Below, one piece after another: positions 37,661 through 46,744 of a stretch of DNA of 64,000 nucleotides. Position 1 is the stretch's first letter. Every line of letters begins with the position of its first letter. Source of the DNA: Ferrimonas marina (GTDB taxonomy: Bacteria > Pseudomonadota > Gammaproteobacteria > Enterobacterales > Shewanellaceae); the NCBI RefSeq assembly GCF_900129905.1, contig NZ_FQXG01000004.1, positions 248,001 to 312,000 on the forward strand. Direction: 5' to 3'. A program made the position numbers and the translations under genes. The notes under the pieces were generated by a model. It made no database searches, had not been told where the DNA came from, and saw nothing but the letters and a program-made list of their open reading frames with translations.

Positions 37661-38400
37661 CAGTACTTCTCCATGGTGATCTGGCCCGGGGTGCGGCGCA
37701 GGTTCTTGCGCAATCCCATCCCTTCCAGCACAGCAAGGGTTTCTCGGATCATCTCCGGGTTGCCGCAGATCATGGTCTGACTGCGGGCAGGTTTGATGGG
37801 GATCCCAACGGCGTCCTGAATGGCACCGTCCACCAGCAGCTGCGGAATGCGGCCGCTGAGCATGCCATCCACCGCTTCGCGGCTGACCACAGGAACAAAA
37901 TGGAAGGCATCGGGATGGGCCTGCTCCAGTGCCCGGATCTCCTCCAGGTATGCCAGGTCCTCCTGGTAGCGCACCGCATAGACCAGGATAAAGCGCTCAT
38001 AGCGCTCCCAGCAGTCTTCGCTGTGCAGGATGGAGAGGAAGGGCCCCACCGCGGTACCGGTGGCAAACATCCACAGCTCCCGCCCGGCGGGAACCTCGTC
38101 CAGGGTCAAGAAGCCCGATGGACGGGGGGAAACCATCACCGAATCCCCTGGCGTCAGATCCTGCAGCTTCGGGGAAAGTTGCCCCTCCTCCACATTGACC
38201 GCCAAAAACTCCAACACCGGAGATTCCGGCGGGTTGACGTAGGAGTAGGCCCGCTGGACCCGTTCGCCATTCTGCTCCAGCGCCAACTTGCCAAACTGAC
38301 CGGCAATAAACGGCTCGACCTCGGCCTCTACCTTGAGGCTAAACAAGCGTTCGTTCCAGTCGATACGCTCAACCACCTTGCCCTGAACCCAAGTACTCAT
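37657..38400 (-). CDS. fpr: Ferredoxin-NADP reductase
   Basis: FAD flavoprotein moving electrons between NADPH and ferredoxin or flavodoxin. At 247 residues it is E. coli Fpr-sized. FAD binding: RAYSYVNPPES near residue 50; NADP site: MFATGTAVGPFLSIL near 113; NADP-ribose recognition: MICGNPEMI near 212; and it ends TMEKYW with the stacking aromatic residue at the C-terminus, as in bacterial Fpr. ATG follows GAGGGATGC. First gene of a two-gene unit with the GST. Confidence 0.95.
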   Translation of the reverse strand: MSTWVQGKVVERIDWNERLFSLKVEAEVEPFIAGQFGKLALEQNGERVQRAYSYVNPPESPVLEFLAVNVEEGQLSPKLQDLTPGDSVMVSPRPSGFLTLDEVPAGRELWMFATGTAVGPFLSILHSEDCWERYERFILVYAVRYQEDLAYLEEIRALEQAHPDAFHFVPVVSREAVDGMLSGRIPQLLVDGAIQDAVGIPIKPARSQTMICGNPEMIRETLAVLEGMGLRKNLRRTPGQITMEKYW

Positions 38401-38458
38401 GCATCCCTCACTGGCTAAATTGTCTCCACCTAGCCAGCATACTCCCGCAGATAGAAAA

Positions 38459-38486
38459 GAAAAACCCCGCTTAAAAGCGGGGTTTA
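38459..38486 (-). terminator. Terminator after the dicarboxylate/amino-acid symporter
   Basis: On the minus strand AAACCCCGCTT/AAGCGGGGTTT is a perfect stem followed by TTTCTTTT. It lies 20 bases beyond the symporter stop. Confidence 0.9.
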
Positions 38487-38506
38487 GTCAAGAAACTAAC
38501 CGAAAT

Positions 38507-39760
38507 TTATTTTGTGGCCAAGGCACTCTCGGGCGCCTCACCCTGCTCGCTCTTGTCAACGATGGTGACCACCGCTGCGTCACCGACCACGTTGGCAGAG
38601 GTTACGAACATATCGATGATGCGGTCCACCGCAATGATCAGGGCGAAGGCGGTCTCTACCGGCAGACCCATCTGGTGGATAAGCACACCGATCATTACCG
38701 CACCGCCACCTGGTACACCACCGGCACCTACGGACAGCAGGAACACCGCGGCGATCAGGGTCGGCAGCTGCTCCATGGTGATCGGCACATTGAAGGCGTT
38801 GGCCAGGAAGAAGGCGGCAATGGTGATGTAGATGGATACGCCGCCCATGTTCATGGTGGCACCCAGCGGCACCCCGAAGCCCGCGGTGGCCTGGGACACA
38901 CCCAACTTCTCGGTCAGGGTGCGCATGGTCACCGGGATAGAGGCATTGGAGCTGGCGCAAGACAGGGAGAACATCATCTGTTCACGGGTCTTGCGGCGGA
39001 ACTCGGCAGCACTGACGTCGGTCATCAGGCCCACCACGGTGGGGTACACGATGAACAGCCAGATCAGCAGCAGGCCGACCACCAAGCCGATGTAACCGGC
39101 CACGGAGAGGAAGGTGGACGCCTCCAGGGTGGCCCCCAGCTTCAGCATCAGGGCGAACACGCCGTAGGGAGCCAGCTGCATCACCAGGGTGATCAGGGTC
39201 ATCATGATCTTGTTGGCCTTGCGGAAGCCTTCTGCGACCCCTTCCATCTCCTGGCCCAGCAGCTTGATCACTGAACCCAGCAGCAGCGCCATAAAGATGA
39301 TCTGCAGCATGTTGCCGGAAGCGAACGCCGCCACCGGGTTGCGCGGCACGATGTCGGTGATCAGATCCCGAATACTGGGCAGCTCGGTGGTGGTGATTGC
39401 CAGGCTGGCCACCTCCGGCAGTTGCACCCCGGCACCGGGCGACACCAGCAGTGCCACCACCAGCGCCACGGAGATCGCCACCAGGGTGTTGATGATGTAG
39501 AGGCCAAAGGTCTTGCTGCCCAGTCGACCGAAGCTCTGGATGCTTGGCAGCTGGGTGACGCCACTGATGATGGAGACAAACACCAGGGGCACTACCAGCA
39601 TCATGATCAGGTTGACGAACATGGAGCCAGCCATGTCCGCCAGGCCCACCAGCGCCTCGGTCATGCCCGCATCCGCGGCAAAGAACTGCAGCAGGCTGCC
39701 CAGAATCAGGCCCGAGAATAGGCCAATAAAGATTTTTTTGGAGAGAGAATTGGATTGCAT
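38507..39760 (-). CDS. Dicarboxylate/amino acid:cation symporter (DAACS family)
   Basis: Inner-membrane transporter of 417 residues with the glutamate/aspartate transporter fold: eight transmembrane segments and two re-entrant loops. The serine-rich hairpin SCASSNASIPVTM lies near residue 268, the cation/substrate motif GATMNMGGVSIYI near 300, and the second hairpin SVGAGGVPGGGAVMIG near 344, then IIAVDRIIDMFVTSANVVGDA near 370. ATG is preceded by a weak site. The family moves glutamate, aspartate, C4-dicarboxylates or serine/threonine with Na+ or H+; substrate not resolved. Confidence 0.93.
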   Translation of the reverse strand: MQSNSLSKKIFIGLFSGLILGSLLQFFAADAGMTEALVGLADMAGSMFVNLIMMLVVPLVFVSIISGVTQLPSIQSFGRLGSKTFGLYIINTLVAISVALVVALLVSPGAGVQLPEVASLAITTTELPSIRDLITDIVPRNPVAAFASGNMLQIIFMALLLGSVIKLLGQEMEGVAEGFRKANKIMMTLITLVMQLAPYGVFALMLKLGATLEASTFLSVAGYIGLVVGLLLIWLFIVYPTVVGLMTDVSAAEFRRKTREQMMFSLSCASSNASIPVTMRTLTEKLGVSQATAGFGVPLGATMNMGGVSIYITIAAFFLANAFNVPITMEQLPTLIAAVFLLSVGAGGVPGGGAVMIGVLIHQMGLPVETAFALIIAVDRIIDMFVTSANVVGDAAVVTIVDKSEQGEAPESALATK

Positions 39761-40158
39761 CGGTCTGTCGCTGCCCCTGGCTTAAGTGGATGGCCTTTCC
39801 CTTGCCGTCCGAAGTTGGCTTATTCCATGCCAATCTTTTGCGTTAGGCAGTGAATTCTACTGGCATGGTGCGGGGAGTAACAGCGGTCAATTTGTCACCA
39901 TCCGCAAAGGGATACACTGGTCGGCCCCGCCGATAGGTAGAGCAAAAGCAACGAGCAAGACAACCACACAGAAGAAACAACCACCAAAACCAGCCAAAAC
40001 CAAAGCAAAAACCAAATGCGACACAGATCACGCCAGCAGAATTGAGTCACTATGACGCTACGACAACGCCAATCGGCAGTGACACAGGCCGATTTTGATT
40101 GCAGGACAGATGATCGCGCTACCAGTCCCGCCCTTAATGGACCATTCGACTGGAGATG
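39761..40158. other. Gene-poor gap between symporter and FAN1-like gene
   Basis: About 400 bp with no convincing gene. It should contain the symporter promoter (minus strand; a TAGAAT-like hexamer at 39851-39856). The stretch 39950-40020 is strongly A- and C-rich on the plus strand (AACCACC, AAAACCA repeats), which creates a Lys/Thr/Pro-rich open frame but has no ribosome site or family similarity. Confidence 0.45.
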
Positions 40159-41790
40159 CTATAGGAACGAGACTGCCTCTGACTCTGGTGCCAGTTCGAG
40201 CACCCAGGCATTGAGGCCGACCTCATTAAGCTGCGCCAGCCAGCGGCGCTGGTTGTCCCGCAAGCTGTCCCCCGGCCCCTTGACCTCGACAAACATCAGC
40301 TGGCCCTCGTGGCTGACCAGCAGATCCGGCATGCCAGCCCGATGCTGAACCAGGTCGGACAACAAGAAACGCACCAGCCGGACCCACTTGGCAATCTCGA
40401 TCCCAGTCAGAGCCGCCCTCAACAAGGGCTTGGCGATGGCCACCCCGGGCATCAGCTGGCATCGCCGGGCCCCCAGCCGCTCGAACCGCTCCAGCATCTG
40501 GGCAACAAAATCTTCCTGACTGCAGCACTGCCATCGCTGAAATTGCTGCTCAATGGCGCCCTGGCGGCGGGCGCAGAACAGCGGATGATAGAAATCCAGT
40601 GGGCCTGACTGGAAGGGCTGAACAAAGGCACCGGGCAATGGCAAAAACAGCGTTTCCCATAGCATCAGCGCCGCCACCGTGGGGATCAGCCGATTCTCGC
40701 TGAACCAAGCCTCGCCCCCTTGCTGCGCCACCAAGGCAATGGTTTTGGCTTCAACCCGTTCCTCCCCTTCGGGCAGCTGGGCCCGACGGGTCTCCGGACG
40801 AAACGGCGGCGACAGGGTCAGGGTGATGGGCAGATGAGCCTTCAAGCGTTTGAGAAAGCGCTGAGCCAGTGCCAGTTCGCTGGGACTCTCCGGTTGCGCC
40901 CACAGTGCCAGCGCCAGGTTCCGGGCTGCCTCAAAGTCACCCCGGGCAAACAGCAGACGCAGTCGACGCTCCCGCGCCAGGGCCGTATGGCATCCGCTCA
41001 ACAGGGCCAGCGCGTCACCATCTTGCCCCTCCCTCTCCAGCTGACGGGCCAATTGCGCCACAAGGTGCTGCCGTCTGCGCTCCAGCTTGGGGTTGCTGCT
41101 GCTCCTTTGCAGCTGCTTCAGGGCAGAGGGCTCCGGTGCCGTCTCTTGCCAGCGCTGGGACAGTTCACTCAGCTCCAGGTAGCGCTGAACCTCCCCAGGG
41201 GATTGCAGTGGGAAGGCCGAAGGGTCGAGCGGATAAGGCTCGTAGGCCTGTTGACCGATGGCTGCCAAGACAAAATCGGTCAGGCTTTGCCGGGCATTGG
41301 CAAAGAACAGCAGTTGCAGCTCCGCCAGTGGCGGGTTCTCTGTCAGAACAATTAGCTCAAAGGGGGCTTGGGGCCACCAGCTTTGCAGCGGCAACGACTG
41401 CGCTTGGGGCAAGGCCGCAACCAGGGCCGCCTTGTTACCGCTGCAGCCCACCAACTGAGGCAGTTGCAACAGCTCATCCCGGCGCAGCAACTTACCAAGC
41501 TGAACGGCATCAAGGCTGGGATCGGCAAGGGTAAGACCGGCCGAGGTTAACGCCTCAACAGCCTCGCTGAGATCAGGCACTTCACGATAATCACAGCGGT
41601 CGCTGCGAAACAGGCTTCCTGTTCGGCTTAGCAACCGTAGGTAGAGGCACTGTGCCGGCGCTTCGAGCCCACTGACACTGTCCAGCCAGTGTGACAGTTC
41701 GTCGCTCATCAGATGGGCGCGATGAGCGTGAACGTACTCAGCAACCCAAAGGAAGTTTCGACGATAGTAATCCGGCGCAAGTGGCAGCAT
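40159..41790 (-). CDS. VRR-NUC (FAN1-like) nuclease
   Basis: A 543-residue protein from ATG 41790 (AGAGGAGCG upstream). The C-terminal VRR-NUC domain has the PD-(D/E)xK elements HRAGMPDLLV, then FVEVKGPGD, then RDNQRRWL (about 483-520), the signature of FAN1-type 5' flap/interstrand-crosslink nucleases. The N-terminal part (DYYRRNFLWVAEYV, YLRLLSRTGSLFRSDRC) matches bacterial FAN1 SAP-like and TPR-like regions. A DNA repair role is expected. The open frame continues upstream to ATG 41877 but without a ribosome site. Diverges from the PP2C gene 113 bp away. Confidence 0.9.
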   Translation of the reverse strand: MLPLAPDYYRRNFLWVAEYVHAHRAHLMSDELSHWLDSVSGLEAPAQCLYLRLLSRTGSLFRSDRCDYREVPDLSEAVEALTSAGLTLADPSLDAVQLGKLLRRDELLQLPQLVGCSGNKAALVAALPQAQSLPLQSWWPQAPFELIVLTENPPLAELQLLFFANARQSLTDFVLAAIGQQAYEPYPLDPSAFPLQSPGEVQRYLELSELSQRWQETAPEPSALKQLQRSSSNPKLERRRQHLVAQLARQLEREGQDGDALALLSGCHTALARERRLRLLFARGDFEAARNLALALWAQPESPSELALAQRFLKRLKAHLPITLTLSPPFRPETRRAQLPEGEERVEAKTIALVAQQGGEAWFSENRLIPTVAALMLWETLFLPLPGAFVQPFQSGPLDFYHPLFCARRQGAIEQQFQRWQCCSQEDFVAQMLERFERLGARRCQLMPGVAIAKPLLRAALTGIEIAKWVRLVRFLLSDLVQHRAGMPDLLVSHEGQLMFVEVKGPGDSLRDNQRRWLAQLNEVGLNAWVLELAPESEAVSFL

Positions 41791-41903
41791 GACGCTCCTC
41801 TGACTTATCCCAGGCCTTGTCAGCCACTGGTCCACACCAAAGCCCGTAGCTGGGCAACCCTTTCTGTTGTAATGCATTAAAAGACACGGGGAGACACATT
41901 ACC

Positions 41904-42671
41904 ATGCCGATATGGCCCGCCAGCTGCGCCGCGGCTCAATGGCGCGGTGACCGCCAAGAGCAACAGGACGCAGTGCTGCACCTGCCGCTGGCTCATCACA
42001 GCTGCGCTTTGTTGCTGGCAGATGGCCTGGCCGGCCACCCCGCGGGCGCCATCGCCAGCGGCTTGGCTATCAGGGCGGCGGCCAGAACCCTGGAAGCCCA
42101 TTATCGCCATCCTGACGCACTGGCGCTGGCACTGCACAGCGCCAACCGGGCCATCGCCTGGCATATCCGCGATTACCGAGCCCACCGGGGGATGGGAACC
42201 ACGCTGTTGATGGTGCTATTAAAAGGGCAAGAGGCACAGTGGCTCAATGTGGGGGACGCCAACCTCTGGCACCTACATCATGGGCAATTTGACAATCTGG
42301 TGAGCGAGCAGCCCTCAGAATCCAGCAACCGCCAGGAGGCCAAAGCCGGGTCGGTAACCGCCGCCCTGTGCGGACTGCCCATTGCCCGAAGCTGCCAGGG
42401 GCAGAGGTTACTACAACAAGGCGATCGGCTGATGCTGGCGACGGATGGGGTCAGTGCCCTGGGCCTGTCGACTCTTCGGGCCTGTGCCCGTCAACCCAGT
42501 TGCAAATCCGTGGTGTCGGCGGTGATCACCGCACTGAGTCAGCAAGCGCCAGCCGGAGACAATGCCAGCCTGATCGTCGCTGCGCCTCGCCGCGGGCGGC
42601 TGGGCTCGGTGCGCCGCAAAAGCCCGCTGGCCCTGCCCTGGCCCGTCGCAGCCAAAGAAAACGCCGGCTAA
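41904..42671 (+). CDS. PP2C-type protein serine/threonine phosphatase
   Basis: Metal-dependent phosphatase of 255 residues. PP2C motifs appear in order: LLADGLAGHPAG near 37 (the metal-binding DGxGG, here DGLAG), HRGMGTTLLMVLL near 94, WLNVGDANLWHL near 113, MLATDGVSAL near 178, and GDNASLIVAA near 218. No sensor or membrane segment is seen. The 3' end overlaps a terminator hairpin. The partner kinase is not encoded nearby. Confidence 0.88.
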   Translation: MPIWPASCAAAQWRGDRQEQQDAVLHLPLAHHSCALLLADGLAGHPAGAIASGLAIRAAARTLEAHYRHPDALALALHSANRAIAWHIRDYRAHRGMGTTLLMVLLKGQEAQWLNVGDANLWHLHHGQFDNLVSEQPSESSNRQEAKAGSVTAALCGLPIARSCQGQRLLQQGDRLMLATDGVSALGLSTLRACARQPSCKSVVSAVITALSQQAPAGDNASLIVAAPRRGRLGSVRRKSPLALPWPVAAKENAG

Positions 42672-42682
42672 GCCGGCGTTGT
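42659..42682. terminator. Terminator at the PP2C / lipoprotein junction
   Basis: Perfect stem AACGCCGGC/GCCGGCGTT with the loop containing the PP2C stop codon. It sits between convergent genes; the T-tract is weak on both sides. Confidence 0.65.
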
Positions 42683-42685
42683 GTG

Positions 42686-43735
42686 TCACTGCTCTTGTTC
42701 CGCTAGTGCGGCTTCTTCGCCGTCTTGCTCGTCCGGGTCTGCTTCGGGCTCCACCAGCCCAGCCTCAGGCTGGCGCATCTGCTTTTGCAGGACCTTATTG
42801 AGCTCCTTAAGCTGCTGCTTCAGAGGACGATCACGCAGATCTTCCATCCCCAGGCTGTGGGACAGCTGTGCCAACTGGGTCTCAAGCCCCAGCAGGTAGC
42901 TTTCCCGCTCAGCACGATCCGCTTTATCCAGGGATTGAAGATCCTGGCCCAGGTGGCGTGAGTGCGCCAAAGCAAAACGGGTCGCCTCCGCCTGGGCTGC
43001 CACGGTATCCAGGTCGCGCGGGAACGCCTCTACGTGTTTCCAGGCCGCTTCCAGTCGCTGGCTGGCCTGCTCATAGCTGGCCGGAGCGGTCTGATCCAAG
43101 CCCTCGTTCTTTTGTCTCTCCAACTCACGGCGATGCGGGGTCAGGTAGATGTCACGCACCGTTCTGACCTCCAGTTCCCGCTGCGCTTTCAACAAGGCCG
43201 GCTGTGCCGACAGGGCGCGGGAGAGCCGCCCGGAAGCGATGTTGTCCACCAGCGATTTGAGCTGTTCATCCAGCTGTTGGTAGGTAGTTGAGTGCAGTGA
43301 CTGTGCGTCCAGCGAACGCAGGACTTCTCGATTATGGAAGGGCTCCGCTAACTGCTCCTTGGCCTGATCGCGGATCTCTTGCGCTTGCTGGACCAGCTTT
43401 TCGGCGTCTTCCAGCGACTCTTGCGAGGCCTGGTAGCGGGAGCGAGTACTGAAGACCCCAAGGCGTTCGTACATACGCTCAGGGGTTTGGGCATACAGTT
43501 GGTACTGCTGCCTGGCATCTTGCCAGGTGCTGTTGGCACGTCGCATCTGCGCGGTGGCAAACCAGGCAAGTTCTTCATCCTGTAGCGGCCCCTCCAGGGC
43601 ATCAATGCGGCTCCATACCGCATCGATCTGAGCTTGCTGCTTGTCCGGATTCTGAGTCGCCGGATCCACCGAGGGCTGGCTGGCACATCCGGCCAGGCCC
43701 AAAAGCAGCAATAGAGGAAGGATTCGTTTTTTCAC
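42686..43735 (-). CDS. Coiled-coil lipoprotein of unknown function
   Basis: A 349-residue protein with signal MKKRILPLLLLLGLAGC, lipobox LAGC and lipidated Cys17. The rest is almost entirely helical and rich in Gln, Glu, Ala and Leu (for example QASQESLEDAEKLVQQAQEI, near 103), suggesting a long coiled coil, with an acidic tail EPEADPDEQDGEEAALAEQEQ cut here at residue 348. Periplasmic side, membrane-anchored by lipid. I do not recognise the family beyond this. Single gene. Confidence 0.8.
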   Translation of the reverse strand: MKKRILPLLLLLGLAGCASQPSVDPATQNPDKQQAQIDAVWSRIDALEGPLQDEELAWFATAQMRRANSTWQDARQQYQLYAQTPERMYERLGVFSTRSRYQASQESLEDAEKLVQQAQEIRDQAKEQLAEPFHNREVLRSLDAQSLHSTTYQQLDEQLKSLVDNIASGRLSRALSAQPALLKAQRELEVRTVRDIYLTPHRRELERQKNEGLDQTAPASYEQASQRLEAAWKHVEAFPRDLDTVAAQAEATRFALAHSRHLGQDLQSLDKADRAERESYLLGLETQLAQLSHSLGMEDLRDRPLKQQLKELNKVLQKQMRQPEAGLVEPEADPDEQDGEEAALAEQEQ

Positions 43736-44007
43736 AGGAACGTTTTAATAATTCTTCTTTGTTTCGTTAAGTGGGCCAGTCTACCGCCCCCGTCAGGAGA
43801 CCACCAGCGCAAAGGCCCGGCGCAAACCCAAAAAAGCGAGCTGCATTCAGTTTAGATAGGCGACGGCCTCGGCCTGGATCTGAGCCCGGGGGGAAATTCG
43901 CCGGCCACTTCTACCCTTTTGTCGGCCCAGAGCAAGGTTCAAAACTAAGAAACTCCCACCGAAGCTGCCATTCTTAAGCCAATGTTCAGCCTGAAGGTAA
44001 CAACAGC

Positions 44008-44661
44008 ATGGTAAGGCTTCTCCTCTGCTTCATCGCATTCACCATGGCCGGTTGCACCACCACCGACGATTTCCCACAACGCACCGATGATGGCCTGGAG
44101 CGGATCCCCACCTCCAAGGTAATGGCGGCTTATCAACTGCCCGAAGCGGACTTCTCCGGCTATCGTCGGGTTCAGCTAGCCCCCTGTCAGGTGGCGTTTC
44201 GCAAGGATTGGCTCAGAGACTACAACCGGGACTCCGCCGGCCCCCGCTTACGCACTGAGGATATGGACGAGATTGCCGAAGCGGTGGCGGAGCAGTTTGC
44301 CGAGGTATTCAGCGAGGAGCTGAGCAAGCGGGGCTACCAAGTGGTTGAGGCCGATGTGAAGGAGGCGGACGTATTGCTGCTCAAGCCCGCCATCGTCAAC
44401 CTGGATGTCACCGCACCGGATGTACCCAGCGCTTCAATCCAGCGCAATTACGTCAGCTCCGCTGGCGAGATGACCCTTTACCTGGAACTGCACGACGCAC
44501 AAACAAATGCACTGCTGGCCCGCAGTGTGGATCACCGCGAGGCCACCGATCTGGGCTTTTACCAGCGTGCTAACCGGGTCACCAATCGGCAGGAGTTGCG
44601 CCGGATCCTGCGTCGTTGGGCTGATCTTTTGGCCGATGGCCTGGACGAGGCCCGTCGATGA
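44008..44661 (+). CDS. DUF3313-like lipoprotein
   Basis: A 217-residue predicted lipoprotein: signal MVRLLLCFIAFTMAGC with lipobox MAGC (Cys16). The body matches my memory of DUF3313: YRRVQLAPCQVAFRKDWLRDYN near 53, DMDEIAEAVAEQFAEVFSEEL near 87, KPAIVNLDVTAPDVPS near 129, SSAGEMTLYLELHDAQTNALLA near 151. Envelope-localised; function unknown. The ribosome site AAGG lies 13 bases from ATG, which is somewhat distant. Confidence 0.8.
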   Translation: MVRLLLCFIAFTMAGCTTTDDFPQRTDDGLERIPTSKVMAAYQLPEADFSGYRRVQLAPCQVAFRKDWLRDYNRDSAGPRLRTEDMDEIAEAVAEQFAEVFSEELSKRGYQVVEADVKEADVLLLKPAIVNLDVTAPDVPSASIQRNYVSSAGEMTLYLELHDAQTNALLARSVDHREATDLGFYQRANRVTNRQELRRILRRWADLLADGLDEARR

Positions 44662-44662
44662 A

Positions 44663-45880
44663 TCAGCACTGGATCTGACCAAAGTCAGGCAGGTCACAGA
44701 ACCATTGCGCCAGGGTGAAGGGCGTCGCCTGTCCCGTCTGCCAGCGGACCAGCGACGCCGCCTCCATCAGCTCCGGATCCGGCAGCAGTGGCAGTAGCGA
44801 GAACGGCGCCTGAGGGTCTAACTGATAGCTCTGCACCAGCAGGGTATCAGGCCCCGTGGCCACCAGCGCCTGCCACGGGGTGGGCAGCTGTGGTAGCACC
44901 ACCGCGCCCTCGATCCCCTCTGAGTGGACAATCCAGCTGAATCGCCCCTGGTCCGAGGCAAAGTCCAACACCAGGGAGCTGTAGCGCTGCTGGAAGGCGC
45001 CCAAGCTGTAGCTCAGCCGCTCCGGGGTCAGCTCGACCCGGTCAAACAGCCCTTGTGGCCGACGAGGGACCTGCAATATCAGCTCTTCGTCACCGGTCGC
45101 AAACGGCTGTAGCCGCTGCATCACCACCCCATCACTTTGGCGTATGGCCGCCACCAACACCTTGCCCGGCTGATCGACCAGGTTGACGCTGCCAGCCCGG
45201 GTGTTCACCGGTTTGCTCTCCATCAGGTAGGGCAACGAATCCCGTAGCCAGAATACCGACAGATGATCCAGAGCATCGTTGGCCCGCCATGAACGACTCA
45301 CCGGGGGTTGGTCTAGCAGCAGATCCTCAACGCTGTCGTCCAGCAGGTCATCCCGCTCCAGCCGATAGGCCACCAGCTCACCCTCGGCATTGTGGCCGGT
45401 GGCCAGCAACCAGGGCTGCCAGCGATGGAGCGCCACCAACCCCATATCATCCATCGACGGAGTGAGCATGGTTAAGGCGAACTCGTTATCGTTGACAATG
45501 CGGGCCTGCAGCTCAACGGCGGCCATGGGTTTGCAGCTGTCGCCGGAGCCATACACCCCGTTCAGGGGCCAGAGGGTATCGGCACTGAGCAAGGATTTTG
45601 CCGTCGTGGTGATCACCTGGCCTTCCACCGGATCCTGTTCCACTAGGCTAAGAAAACCATCGTCCGGGATATCCGACAGCATCAGCCGCCCCTGGTCATC
45701 CAATCCACCACGGCCCAGCAGGGCGCCGCTGGCGTCGTGGATCAGCAGCTCGGCTTCAGACACGGCACACCAGCGAGTATCGACAAAGGTAATAAAGGAC
45801 AACTCATCGGAACGCGCCATCGACCAGCCCAACAGAACCAGCACCCACGACGCCATCACCCAGCGCAACACTCGAGACAT
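44663..45880 (-). CDS. Exported hypothetical protein
   Basis: A 405-residue protein from ATG 45880, with GGGGGAG upstream and a signal peptide (VLRWVMASWVLVLLGWSMARS). The mature protein contains many beta-strand-like blocks, a Cys pair (TRWCAVSEAELLI early and WFCDLPDFGQIQC at the end), and no recognised catalytic motif. The early segment AELLIHDASGALLGRGGLDDQGRL resembles a carboxypeptidase-regulatory or Ig-like strand pattern. Convergent with the DUF3313 gene, one base apart. Family not recognised. Confidence 0.7.
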   Translation of the reverse strand: MSRVLRWVMASWVLVLLGWSMARSDELSFITFVDTRWCAVSEAELLIHDASGALLGRGGLDDQGRLMLSDIPDDGFLSLVEQDPVEGQVITTTAKSLLSADTLWPLNGVYGSGDSCKPMAAVELQARIVNDNEFALTMLTPSMDDMGLVALHRWQPWLLATGHNAEGELVAYRLERDDLLDDSVEDLLLDQPPVSRSWRANDALDHLSVFWLRDSLPYLMESKPVNTRAGSVNLVDQPGKVLVAAIRQSDGVVMQRLQPFATGDEELILQVPRRPQGLFDRVELTPERLSYSLGAFQQRYSSLVLDFASDQGRFSWIVHSEGIEGAVVLPQLPTPWQALVATGPDTLLVQSYQLDPQAPFSLLPLLPDPELMEAASLVRWQTGQATPFTLAQWFCDLPDFGQIQC

Positions 45881-46114
45881 GACCGACTCCCCCCGGTAAC
45901 TCACCTAACTCTAGACAAAGGGGCGACCGTGCCCGACCAAGTTTTAACCACTCGAGCTGGGGAGCAGCGACACAAAGCAATTGACCGACGCTGATGCCTG
46001 CCGGCTAAAGCCAGATTGACGGCGCCATTTCGGCCAAGGAGTGAGCGCTGGCGACTAAACTTCGCTCACTCAAAGCGAGTTTGCTGAAGATTCCGACAAA
46101 CGAAGAAAATCGTG

Positions 46115-46143
46115 TTGACTTGCCCAGGCAAAATCCGTTTAAT
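46115..46143 (+). promoter_or_regulatory. Promoter of the tRNA cluster
   Basis: TTGACT (-35) and TTTAAT (-10) are separated by 17 bases, 12 bases upstream of the first tRNA-Phe. The following GC-rich GCGCCCC discriminator is typical of stringently controlled stable RNA promoters. Confidence 0.8.
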
Positions 46144-46154
46144 AGCGCCCCGTC

Positions 46155-46230
46155 GCCTCGATAGCTCAGTTGGTAGAGCAGCGGATTGAAAATCCGCGTG
46201 TCCCTGGTTCGATTCCGGGTCGAGGCACCA
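46155..46230 (+). tRNA. tRNA-Phe (GAA)
   Basis: Complete 76-base cloverleaf: acceptor GCCTCGA paired with TCGAGGC, D loop AGTTGGTA, anticodon stem GCGGA/TCCGC around TTGAAAA with anticodon GAA, T arm CCTGG-TTCGATT-CCGGG, and encoded ACCA end. It is the first gene of the tRNA cluster and the parent of the decayed copies downstream. Confidence 0.97.
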
Positions 46231-46269
46231 TTTTTCCTGAGACGTCAGATAAAACACGTAACAATCTGT

Positions 46270-46358
46270 TCCCCCTTAGTTCAGTCGGTAGGTAGAGAAC
46301 CGCGGACTGTACTCATACCGGTTGGCGTATGTCGCTGGTTCAAGGGAACGCTGGGACG
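46270..46358 (+). pseudogene. Decayed tRNA-Asn copy
   Basis: The 5' half matches the tRNA-Asn genes just downstream (TCCCCCTTAGTTCAGTCGGTAG), but a GGTAG duplication disturbs the D arm, the anticodon arm carries extra sequence (ACTGTACTCATACCGGTTGGCG instead of an ACTGTTAAT loop, given here by key bases), and the T arm and acceptor are lost (CAAGGGAACG). It cannot fold as tRNA. The flanking sequence is shared with the real copies, so it arose by tandem duplication. Confidence 0.85.
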
Positions 46359-46383
46359 CCAGTTTAAACACGTAACAACCTGT

Positions 46384-46459
46384 TCCCCCTTAGTTCAGTC
46401 GGTAGAACGGCGGACTGTTAATCCGTATGTCGCTGGTTCAAGTCCAGCAGGGGGAGCCA
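46384..46459 (+). tRNA. tRNA-Asn (GTT), copy 1
   Basis: Complete 76-base cloverleaf: acceptor TCCCCCT/AGGGGGA, anticodon loop CTGTTAA with anticodon GTT, T arm GCTGG-TTCAAGT-CCAGC, and encoded GCCA end. Preceded by the repeat AAACACGTAACAACCTGT shared by all three Asn units. Confidence 0.96.
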
Positions 46460-46498
46460 CTTTCGCTGAGGCGTCAGCTTAAACACGTCACAATCTGT

Positions 46499-46574
46499 TC
46501 CCCCTTAGTTCAGTCGGTAGAACGGCGGACTGTTAATCCGTATGTCGCTGGTTCAAGTCCAGCAGGGGGAGCCA
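46499..46574 (+). tRNA. tRNA-Asn (GTT), copy 2
   Basis: Identical in sequence to copy 1 and about 115 bp from it, within the same duplicated unit (AAACACGTCACAATCTGT leader). Anticodon GTT. Confidence 0.96.
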
Positions 46575-46605
46575 CTTTACAACACCAAGCCAAGGCTTGG
46601 TGAAC

Positions 46606-46681
46606 GCCTCGATAGCTCAGTTGGTAGAGCAGCGGATTGAAAATCCGCGTGTCCCTGGTTCGATTCCGGGTCGAGGCACCA
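46606..46681 (+). tRNA. tRNA-Phe (GAA), copy 2
   Basis: Identical to the first tRNA-Phe. It is followed by AAACCC...GGGTTATCTTAT, a terminator-like hairpin at about 46687-46718. Downstream of it the decayed Phe-derived copies begin. Confidence 0.96.
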
Positions 46682-46744
46682 CCTTAGAAACCCTAATCAG
46701 CACAACCGGGTTATCTTATAACAGCCTCAAAAAGCGGCTCATCA

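Noticed and set aside
39786..40055. 89-residue plus-strand frame with a Lys/Thr/Pro tail
   Set aside because: No ribosome site, no similarity I recognise, and the tail comes from an A/C-rich low-complexity stretch.
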